Part shown: positions 1 to 9,368 of the stretch, piece after piece
Position numbering within the stretch: the stretch's first letter is position 1
Layout of the letters: each line of letters opens with the position of its first letter
Assembly (NCBI GenBank): GCA_029449245.1
Contig: JANATF010000002.1
Span: 186,001-250,000 of the forward strand
Source: Mortierella alpina
Taxonomy: Eukaryota; Mortierellomycota; Mortierellomycetes; Mortierellales; Mortierellaceae
Direction: 5' to 3'
Length of the DNA stretch: 64,000 bases
Program-made: the position numbers and the translations under genes
Notes under the pieces: generated by a model
Databases searched by the model: none
Told to the model about the DNA's origin: nothing
The model's input: the letters and a program-made list of their open reading frames with translations, nothing else

Positions 1-1
1 G

Positions 2-890
2 TTCACATCTGGATCGACAGGAAAGCCCAAGGGAGTGTTGGTTCAACATCAAGGTGCCGTCAACTTGATCTACAGTGAGATGAAGCTGTTTCAGATCAAT
101 GCCCAAAGCATATTGCTTCAGTTCACTTCTTTGAGCTTTGAAAATAGTGTCTCTGAGATCTTTTCAGCTCTGCTACGTGGTGCAAGCCTCTACTTGCAGC
201 AGGATGATGTTTGACTAGACCAGAACAGACTCTGAGAGTTTATCAACTACCATGCGATCACCTATATCAGTTTGACCCAGAGATGCTCCAAGGATGCGAG
301 GAAACGCCAGTCCTTGAGTCGCTGAAGGTGGCCATCGTGATGGGAGAGGCCATCTCCAGCGCTTCCACGGTCTGTCAGGACTATTGCTCCCAACAGCATG
401 ATTGTTAACACCGACGGACCTACAGAAACGCCCTGCAATGGATTTACATACCACGCTGGGGATATTCAACCGACTGGTCGACCTGTGGATAACAAAAGCG
501 TTTATGTTTGGATATCTATGGCAATCCTATGACTCCTGGAGCTGTTGGTGAGCTGTACATTAGTGGAGTTGGTGTCGCGAGAGGATACTTTGAACAGGCT
601 TGACTTTACGGCTGAGAGATTCATCCCAGATTCATCTGCTGCGAGAGCTAACGCTCGTATGTACGAGACAGGTGACTTGGTCAACTACCTCCAAGACGGC
701 AACATTGTCTACATTGGCCGTAACAACGACCAGGTCAGGATTCATGGATTCCGCATCGAACTCTGGGAGATTGAAGCCCGCCTGCGCAAACGTCCATCGT
801 GTCGGGGGCTGTGGTTTCAGCCACGGGGAACTGGTTAAAAAGCGATTCATCGCGTATGAGATCACGAGGTGCGAAAGCGAGGAGGAAGAA
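2..890 (+). pseudogene. NRPS adenylation (AMP-binding) domain relic
   Basis: The first codons, read from base 2, give the adenylation core motif TSGSTGKPKG followed by VLVQHQGAV, as in the A3 region of NRPS adenylation domains. This frame stops near 211. Later fragments lie in shifted frames: a DGPTETPCN-like A5 region near 410, an A7-A8-like stretch ([22 protein letters not shown]) at about 660-785, and an ending resembling [13 protein letters not shown] near 815-860. Order and spacing match one A domain, but stops and at least two frameshifts split it and the A10 lysine region is lost. The relic begins before the window. No carrier or condensation domain follows. Intact relatives activate an amino acid as an aminoacyl-AMP; this copy cannot do so as read. 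An AMP-ligase outside an NRPS is possible but less likely given the NRPS-like HQGAVN wording. Confidence 0.82.
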
Positions 891-1115
891 CAGGCGCACA
901 CGGACAATCGTAGGCTCCGAAAACACGGCAATGCTGGCAGCTGGATTCATAGACAGGTTGCTCCCACATGTTTTCGGAGTTTGACCATGTGATATTGGAT
1001 TAACAAAAAAGCAGTATGATTAATAATACACCGTACCGTACCTCGTACCTCGCAAAGAACTCGCCTCTTTGCTCAATACTTATTTATTAGTTGGGTATTA
1101 GGGATCTTTGACATT

Positions 1116-3074
1116 TCACTTCTCAACCTGTCCGGGCACGCTCTGAACGCGATTCGTGATCCAGGGCTTAAGACCATTCTTGACGTTCTTGACGGGACGT
1201 GTGAGAGAGTTGTGGAAATCGGACATCGTCCAGGCGTGCCTCCTTCCGGGAACGTCGGAGCGGTCAATCGAAAAGTCCCAGGCAACGTCCGGTTCAATCT
1301 GTTTCGCGTAGGCATCGATGCGCGCATCCAAGACCTCGTTGTTGAAGACTCCTTCCGTAATGGTGAGCAGGATGTCTTCAAACCGCTTGTTGATGTCCTT
1401 ATTTTTGTAGATGAGCTTGGTCACTAATGGGTGGTCCGTAAACCTGCCATTCACCCGACCTTGATTATACAATTTGTACGTTGTCTCGACTCCAGGGCGA
1501 TTGCCAGTGCTGAATGTATGGTCAAAATCGGTGGGAATGAACTGCCAGATCTTGCGCTGCGGGTTGAAATACATAAAGTAGTTGTGACCTCTCCACCAGG
1601 CGGCATCCCACGCGCCGGCCAAGTATTCAACTGCCATCGATCGCAAGTAGCCATCGAGATCTAGGCGCTTTTTCCAGTAAGCGATACCCCCAGCTTGGTT
1701 GGGGTCCCACTCATGAAGATCCTTCATGAGTGCGATAAAGTTCTTCATGGGCTCCTCCTTTGGGTTGCTGCCACGGATCTTTTGCTGATAAATCTTGCCA
1801 TAGTCAGCAGTGTGCGGGCCATTGTAGACCATGGAAGCCTCATAACCCGAGCCCATTTGATAGAGCTCGCCCAGTTCCTTCTTGCTCTTGATGGCGCCCC
1901 GATGAATGGTGTTCATAAGGAAAGGTTCCTCAATGTCTTCAACCATCAAGTATAATCCATGGGGCTTGCCGTTGACAAAGACGCGCACGTAGTTGCCTTG
2001 GTATGACGCCACACCGACCGAGTTTAGGATATCAAGGTAGAGCTTCTCACGGATCAATGAGGGCTCAACGTACTCCGCACGCAGCTTGATGATGGGCCGG
2101 TTAAAGAACGTCTCGCCTTTCTTGCTGTTAAACTTGATGCGCATCGATACTTTTTGGTACTTGCGTGAGGCTTGACCGGAGGTTTTGATTTCGACCTCCT
2201 CTGCCGAGTAGACAGTGTCGGCGTTGATAAACTTGAAGCCTGCTTTGATATCCTTTAGTTTCCTGTCCATCGGGTGTTGGGCCATGTTGGCAAAAGTGGC
2301 CGGGTCAGGCGTAAGGTGAATCGTTGCTATCTGAGAGCTGTCAAAGGCTTTGGAGGGTTCGGGACGAATATCTTCGTAAACTTGCCTGATTGGAGGCAAG
2401 GTGGTGATGGTGGTCGGGCGATTAAAAAACTCATTTACAGTGGCGGTGGCAGTCTTATCGGTAAAATGACGTAAAAACTTCTCCCGAGCGATCACTCGGT
2501 TCAATCGGTCAAGCTGTACATAGCGGTAGCCCGACGAGGCAGAGACGCCGGCGACTTGAGCGGACCACAGAGGCTTTGTGGCCTCGGACATTTGCAGGGG
2601 GTACCGTTTCTCATTAATCTCGACGGCGAACGAGTTGGTCGCAACATCGGGGAAGCCGATTACAGTGTAGGTTACTGTTACGTTAGTCACAGTGAGAGTT
2701 GCGTTGCATGTGTTAGTATGAAGAGACGGCTGTCAAGTGTGAATTTGAACGCTCGGGTAAGAGGGTATGTTGAAGTGAAGTGGATCTGTCTAGGTCGCCA
2801 GTGTAGGTAGGTAGTGTTCTTCCTATGTTTTGGCCGGTGGTACATGAAAAGCGTGTTTGCGTTCGATGTGCAAATAAGGGGAGATGAGATGCGCGTGGTT
2901 CCTAGATCACATTAGCGCCACTATTGGGTTCACGACCATGCCACTACTGCAGGCTCCGCGCAGAGGCGAAGTCACCAACTGGCTGTGGTATTGGTTTAGG
3001 TGTGAGATGGACTTACCATCAGCAAAGACTGTGGATACTAGGGCCAAGAAGCCCAAGAAGAGGATGATGGACAT
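1116..3074 (-). CDS. CotH-domain secreted protein (two exons)
   Basis: Exon 1 is 3074-3017 and exon 2 is 2674-1116, with a GTAAGT donor and a CAG acceptor preceded by a TACTAAC branch-like site. The two exons sum to 539 codons (538 aa). Exon 1 encodes a signal peptide (MSIILFLGFLALVSTVFA); exon 2 continues in frame with VTYTVIGFPD. An ATG at 2690 is open in the same frame but would lose the signal peptide, so the spliced start is preferred. The body matches the CotH kinase-like family: a GLYLMVEDIEE segment near residue 255 and an FIPTDFDHTF segment in the C-terminal half. Bacterial CotH is a protein kinase acting on spore coat proteins, and Mucoromycota carry many secreted or surface paralogues. 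No C-terminal hydrophobic GPI signal is visible, so a secreted product is more likely than an anchored one. The substrate is unknown. Confidence 0.85.
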
Positions 3075-3888
3075 TGTGTGTTATGAAATGTATAGAGAGG
3101 AGAGAGGAAATCAAAAGGCAAGGTGGGTGTGGCTCATAAAAGTGAGAGAGGCAATCGATAAAGAAGCAAGTGCGTTGAAGGAACAAATAGCATGCCAGCG
3201 AAGGGGATAGGTCAGAAGATACCAAGAATGAGATGTAGGCAGGAAGAAGATAGGCTTAGTGACAGCCAGGTGGGACGGATGCCATAGTGGGAACAGGGTC
3301 AACAATCCTTGTACTCTCACTTACCACCACGCTTTTTCTGTTCAAATATCCGATCGGATTGGAACAACGCGACTGTTTGGAATGTGTTGTCTGCACTGTA
3401 AACAAGAGTTAACCGAAAGCAGGAGCTGTATCATTCCGATTTCAGCCGGAATTTAGAGCGATGTAGGACGAAACTGCATATTTGAATGGGCAGATGGCGA
3501 GACTGGTAGAATCCTTAAACTCATTCTGACAAGGACTCTCGACTACCAAAAAAGAGCAGGAAGATGGAAATGAACGGCCGTTGAGCAGAGGCTTTTCGTC
3601 GGTTGTCGAACGGCAGTTAACCAAGTTCGAAAAAAATACACATGACCTTGACCTTTTCCATTCTGTGAATCCGCTTCGCCCATAATATTACTATCGCCAG
3701 GGTTTCTCAAATCCCTGTAAAGTCTCGCTGTTGCCAGGGCTACAATACCTACTGCAGTAGTACCCGGCGATTTCGGTCAGCTTAGCACTCTCTCTTTTAT
3801 TTCACTTTACAGTCGACGCGAAACCAGAGTGTACTAACCGTTAGTTCCATATTAAACTTGTTCCTTTAGGCCACCGAGATGAACCCAA
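3075..3888. other. Intergenic region, no gene seen
   Basis: This stretch lies upstream of the CotH gene. It holds only short ORFs without recognisable motifs. I see no RNA gene or repeat here; the CotH promoter should lie at its left end. Confidence 0.5.
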
Positions 3889-4110
3889 ACATTTTTGCGC
3901 TCTCTTGTCAACCACAATCAAGATGACTGGGACCTGTACCTGCCCGCTGCGGAGTTTGCATACAACAATGCGGTCCACACCTCGATTGGCGTCTCCCCCT
4001 TCTTCTTGAACCGTGGCGTCCACCCTCACGTTCCGGCATCACTACTTAGTACGAACGCACCCTCGTCGTCACCGGCAATGGACTTCGACTCATTTGTCTC
4101 TTCCCATGGA
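3889..4110 (+). pseudogene. Ty3/gypsy integrase fragment
   Basis: The reading frame gives RSLVNHNQDDWDLYLPAAEF followed by AYNNAVHTSIGVSPFFLNRG, the typical end of a Ty3/gypsy integrase catalytic core. Only about 70 codons remain. There is no reverse transcriptase, protease or LTR nearby. The fragment ends where a DIRS relic on the other strand begins (about 4110-4120), so one element was cut by, or joined to, the other. Confidence 0.75.
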
Positions 4111-4114
4111 CCAA

Positions 4115-4703
4115 GCTTGATGTAGGAACAGATCAACTGGCCGGGTGAGGTGAGCGATCCGCTTCTGGAGTGCTCGGAGATGGGTGTCGTGGTTCTTCTC
4201 AGCGGCCGAGCTGTGAATGATGTTTGGAACCTTGGGAGGCTCATATCCCACAGCGTCGTTCTTTGGGATCTTTCGAAGCTGCTCCCAGAACTCCTCGTCG
4301 GAGAGGTCCTTTTTGAAGAGGAACAGAGGATCGGAAGGTCGAATCGCAGGGTACTTTGCGGCTTCAGAGTCGGAAGGGTAGTACGTGGTAGGTGCGATCT
4401 GATCTTGTATCTGAGGATCCCGGTCAACGCTGGAGGCGTGCTGGAGGCGAGCAATCTGGTCGCCCATACGAGTGATTTGCTATTGAAGAAGCTGAATGGT
4501 GTCATGGGTCGATGTATTCATGGGTGAATGTGTGAACTCAAATGATTGCGGGTCAGTCCCTGGCTCCACCGCAAGAAGATGATCTGTACTATTGGCTCAA
4601 GAGCAGAATTTATTCATTCTTTCCCCTTGCGGGTAGTTTCTGGATTTTCGCGTATCATCAATAAAAGAAGATTACACATATATGGTCCTGGCCAGAGGAT
4701 AAT
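4115..4703 (-). mobile_element. Truncated DIRS-family relic (gag start and right terminus)
   Basis: The minus strand encodes a gag-like stretch related to that of the complete DIRS at 22628-26923: KIPKNDAVGYEPPKVPNIIH against CPKNTRVLYDPPVLPAVVQC, followed in both by an AHLTRP motif. Downstream on the plus strand the terminal block is shared as well (TCATCAATAAAAGAAG, then TTACACATAT, ending GGATAAT at 4703), which is how the complete element ends. The relic therefore keeps the right terminus and gag N-terminus and lacks reverse transcriptase, RNase H and recombinase. Substitutions show it is much older than the complete copy. It ends about 30 bp before the left arm of the large inverted repeat. 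Confidence 0.72.
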
Positions 4704-4752
4704 ACTATTAATACTACAACCACTTTATGCTTTCCTGACTTGTCCAATTACT

Positions 4753-7700
4753 CTACCACTCGAGCTCTTTAGCTCCACATGCCGTGGTAGCGCAGGATGA
4801 CGGCGATGATGATGGCTGCAAGAGCTCAAAGCGGGTCTGCCATCTGTCTCGGGTGTCTTGGGCATGGATCATGACCTTGTCCGTCGCCAACATATCGTCA
4901 AGATCGCTTGTAGGTGGAAGGAGCAAATACACTTTGCCGCCCTCTGCTATCTTCACCTCGAATGTCTGGATCTGGTACTTGTCCTCGTCACCAGGAGAGA
5001 GGCACTTGCCATCCTGTAGTCCAAAGTTCTTCTTGTGCATAGGGCAAGAAACATACGGCTGCGACTTGCCGTCTCCAGCCGCAGAGACACTGTCACCCAG
5101 CAGACCTTGAGAAAGAACCAGGGCTCGCTTATGTGGACACATGTTTTGCGTTGCATACCATGATCCGTTCGGCATACGGAATACTGCAATCTGGACACCG
5201 CCATACTTGATAGTCCGGCCAGCGTCGACTTCAAAGTCTTTGGTTTCGCCTACACATATCCATTTCTTGGAGTCTTGAGCATCGAAGGGATCCATTTTGG
5301 GTGACACGGGCGATGGAGGCAGCACAACTGCTTCCTTGGGCCAGTCTGCCGGTCGCTTCTGGCCACGCTCCGAGACAAACTCGATTCCAGGCTGCGTTTC
5401 ATCCGTGTTGACAAACTGCCGGAACTGCCGACGGCGTTCTGGATCATCCACAACAGTCTTCCATTCGCATTGGTAGGTGCCAATCAGATAGGCCATCTGT
5501 TTCTCGAGGTCATCGCAAATGCCCAGATAGTCCTCCAGAATCACCCTCTTCAAATAGTCGATTCCCCCCTCCAGCTTCTCCAGCCATTTCGATGTCCGTG
5601 TGAGCTTGTCGGCGGTCGCAATGTAAAACATCAGGAATCGGTCCAGGTACTTGATACAGTTGGCCTCGGAAACATCGGCCACAAGGAGTACAGCGTGCTT
5701 GGGCTGTGCTCCACCGTTGCCACATACAAAGAGGTTGTAGCCCTTCTCAGTGGCGATCTATTCATGATGCAAACGTCGTTGTCAGTTGGAGTCATAGTCA
5801 ATCAGCCAGCCCCATGGAGTCATCATGCTTTGGCGGGTTCAACCCAACAGGAGAATATACGTACAATGCCAAAGTCCTTTCCTCGAGCTTCAGCGCATTC
5901 TCTTACGCACCCAGAGACGCCTCCCTTGAGTTTGTGAGGTGCCCGGATTCCTTTGTAGCGGTTCTCAATGAAAATGGCGAATCCGACAGAGTCCTGAAGT
6001 CCATAGCGGCACCATGTCGACCCGACACAGCTCTTGACCGTGCGAAGTGCCTTGCCATAGGCATGGCCTGACTCGAGTCCCGCGTCCACTAACCGCTTCC
6101 AGATTGCCGGCAGGTCCTCGCGCTTGGCTCCAAATAGATCGATCCTCTGTCCTCCCGTAATCTTTGTATACAATCCAAACTCCTTGGCCACCACAGCAAT
6201 GGCGATTAGCTTGTCTGGAGTGATCTCGCCCCCAGGGATACGAGGCACAACTGAGTAGGTGCCTCCTCGTTGAATATTGGCCAGGAAGCGATCATTGGTG
6301 TCTTGCAGAGCGGCATGATCCAGCACATGGTCGTTGAATAGCGAAGCCAGGATCGACGCCACAGCTGGCTTGCACACCTCACACCCAATGGCATGGTTGC
6401 TCTTTCCGGCGTGCTGCATCACTTCCGCAAAGCTCTTGAGTTTCTTGACCTTGACAATCTGATAGAGCTCTGTCCGCGAGTGCTCAAAGTGGGGACACAA
6501 GTTCTGCTTGATGACTTTGCCCATGGCCTTGAGCTCTGCTTCAAAGATCTCCCCAACTTGGGGAATACATCCGCCGCATCCGAGGCCAGCCTTGGTGCAA
6601 GTCTTGACTTCTCCAATCGAAGAGCAGCCCTTGGAGCGCACCGAGGTTCGTATCTGGCCCTTGGTGACATTGTTGCATGAGCATATCTGAGTATCGTCCG
6701 GTAATTCATCGGCTCCTTTGGCTTGACCAGGTCCGACTCCAAGAATGAGCTCGCCTGGGGGAATCTGGAGTGATTTTTTCGATTTCGACATGCCCAGTAG
6801 CTTGCCATAGTCGGTTGTGTCGCCAACCATCATGCCTCCTAGAAGGTGCTTGCCGTCCTTGGTGAAGATGTATTTCTTGTACACAACATCAAATGGGTCT
6901 CGATAGGTGAGTGCCTGCGTGTCCTTGGAGTTGGCAAAGTAATCTCCAAAGGAGGCCACATGGACGCCCAGCAGTTTCAGTTTTGTCGACATGTCTGCTG
7001 TGGTGAACTGGCGAGGCTGGTGGGCTTTCCCGAGGCCCTTTGAACTGACATCGCGAGTAAGGTTTCGCGCAACCACCTCGGCCATGTCGTATCCCGGAGC
7101 CACGAGACCGTAGGTTTTGCCGTCATGGGACGCAGCCTCGCCAATAGCATAGACGTCCTGACGACTCGTCTCCATAAAGTTGTTTACCAAGACTCCTCCG
7201 CGGGAATGGCACTCGATGCCAGAGTTGCTTGCAATTTCGTCTCGTGGAGAAATACCGATTGCAAATACCACCATATCATGGTCGGCAATCGATCCATCCT
7301 GAAGCTTGACTTTGGATACACATAAAGGCTTTGTACCTTCCTCGATCGAGTCTGACATGAATGCGACAGGGGGATTGCCCAGGTTATGCTTGATCCCGAG
7401 CTTCTCAATCTCGCGGAGGACCATGGCTGCACCCTCCGTGTCGAGCTGACGAGCCAAGACTTGACTGTTTCGCTCATAGATGGTGGTCGTTAGACCGAGA
7501 TCGACGGTTGCCTTGGCAGCCTCCAGCCCCAAAAGGCCTCCTCCAACCACAGCAGCGTGCTTGGCCGTCTTGGAGCGCTCGATAATCCGATTCAAGTCAT
7601 CGATGGTTCGATAGACATATACCCCAGCGAGATTCAATCCTGGGATGGCCTTGGGCGGCGGAAGCAAGGCGTTTGATCCAGTGGCAATGATGCAGATATC

Positions 7701-8176
7701 GTATGGTACTGTCGTCACCGCGCCGCTCACAGAGTTGATCTCCCGCGTCGAGGCTGCTTCGATGACCTTCATGTCAGAGTTGATCTTTGTTGCTCTTTGG
7801 TGCATTAGGACCGAAATACCATTCTCCTGGTACCACTGTTCAGGCTTCATGATCAACTGGTCTACACTCCTGTGTGAGAAATATTGAGTTACGCCCACTC
7901 GGTTGTACGCGACTGTCGATGGATAGTTTGAGGCATCGCTCACAGTTAGCCTTCAAGCGACCACAACGTTCTTTGATCCTTTTGGACAATGGTTGGAAGC
8001 ATGAGGTGATGATTGTGCTTACCGAATGGCTCCTCGCATATTGCAGTGATGCTGTATTTTTTTGCAATGTCGTATTCCAGGATTTTTTCTATGAACGACA
8101 GGCCGACCATGCCGAGGCCGATGATGACTATCCGAGCAGAGGGGGCCGTGATCTTCTGATCAGATGTGGATTCCAT
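4753..8176 (-). CDS. Assimilatory nitrite reductase [NAD(P)H], copy 1 (intact)
   Basis: The exons are 8176-8023, 7912-5865 and 5757-4753, giving 1069 codons (1068 aa) with clean GT-AG introns of 110 and 107 nt. The enzyme reduces nitrite to ammonium with six electrons in the cytosol. Visible in order: a FAD Rossmann motif (VIIGLGMVG, near residue 20); a second dinucleotide motif (AAVVGGGLLGLEAA); a BFD-like [2Fe-2S] domain (CSCNNVTKGQI, then GLGCGGC) near 460-500; the siroheme/[4Fe-4S] cysteines (CVGSTWC near 682 and CVRECAEA near 720); and a C-terminal Rieske domain (CPHKRA near 938 and CPMHKKNF near 971). Length and domain order match fungal NiiA-type enzymes. The gene is convergent with nothing and follows nitrate reductase on the same strand. 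Its twin at 35639-39063 carries a frameshift. Confidence 0.95.
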
Positions 8177-9368
8177 GGCTGTGTTCGATTTGCAGCGAGA
8201 CGAAGGATGTAGGAGGATCAGGAGAGCAGGAGAGAGTGATCGACAGATGGAGAGAGAGTGAGAAGACTAAGAGATGAAGGATAGAAAGAGAGAAGAGAGA
8301 AGAATAAGGGACGATGGATAGAATGAGAGAAAAGAGAGAATTAAATGAAGAAAAGAAGACAAATATGTATGTGTGCGTGTGCGCGCATGTGTGTGTTTTC
8401 GTGTGAGCGCGCTGAACGAAACGGGAAACAGCGTGACAGTGCGATCCAATGGTGCCCTGTTGATGCATAAGCCTGGCGGTTTCTGTCTGCCTTATCGAAA
8501 TTAGAGTTTGGTCTCTCGCAGCCACATGTTTGGTGCTCGGAGAAAATACCAGCAGGCTGCTTCGCCACATGTTTGGGCTCGGAAAAAAATATTCTTTTTG
8601 GTCAAGCGCTGCCACATGCTTGGGGGCTGTGGCTCGAGGAACAGATAGGACAGGGGCATTCTTTGCGTTTCTCTAGTCATATGTCAGGCTCGTAACTAGT
8701 CGAATTCTCGTTCCATACCATGCAGCCGCTCCATTCGTCTCCCTCGCTGTTGTTCCCTCCCGCCGGGCGATTGTTGACATGCTGGTCAGATGTATAGATT
8801 GCGGTGCACGCTACATATGATGATTACTTGCAAAGCTCCTCCTAGTGGTATTTGATGCACTTGTTTTTGTAGGAGTCACTCCCGGTGCTGTCCCTTGTGG
8901 CACACGAGATGAGGCATCAAGAAGGTGGGAATCTAGATCGAACGGCAGATGAGATGCTGTAAACGTTTAGTCTCACTATGCGCTTTGACATCAGATGACG
9001 ATTGAGCACACCCGCCGTTCAACACGCACACACTCGGGCCACGGGGAAGTACTAATTGATGTATGAGCGATGGCATGTTGGACTACAAGAAGACACATGC
9101 TATCGTGGATATGACACAGTTGATCAATCAATGACAGAGCCTGGCTGTACGGACATTTAAGGATCTATTCGTGTCACCGCAAAAGATCGGCATGTTGATT
9201 GCAATGTGAAAAAAATCTCCTCAGCAGAAAGCGATATGTGGTGGTCAAAGAGCAACACTGATATCATCATCTAACGTCGAGAGATCTCTATCCAAACAAA
9301 GATACCATGCTTTGTGAGGTGATTGATTGTATATGATACACTTACAGGGCCGTCTTCGTCATCTTTAT
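8177..9368. other. Nitrite reductase promoter and nitrate reductase 3' region (left arm)
   Basis: This 1.2 kb separates the two reductases, both read leftward. Near 8220-8345 the nitrite reductase sense strand is almost pure CT, as in many fungal 5' leaders, followed by a TG/GT dinucleotide run at about 8370-8395. Three E-box-like repeats lie at 8521-8623. The nitrate reductase stop is immediately followed by an AATAAA polyadenylation-like signal (TGAATAAA). I see no gene in it. Confidence 0.6.
8521..8623 (-). promoter_or_regulatory. Three copies of GCCACATGYTTGG upstream of nitrite reductase
   Basis: The 13-base motif GCCACATGTTTGG occurs at 8521-8533 and 8564-8576, and GCCACATGCTTGG at 8611-8623. 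Spacing is 43 and 47 bases, and all three share one orientation. The core CACATG is an E-box-like hexamer. The cluster is 345-450 bp upstream of the nitrite reductase start. A role in regulation is an inference. The right arm holds the same three copies (about 35192-35294). Confidence 0.45.

Noticed and set aside
8160-8615. A 151-codon ORF upstream of nitrite reductase
   Set aside because: Low-complexity CT-rich leader and TG run; it overlaps the true nitrite reductase start on the same strand in another frame.
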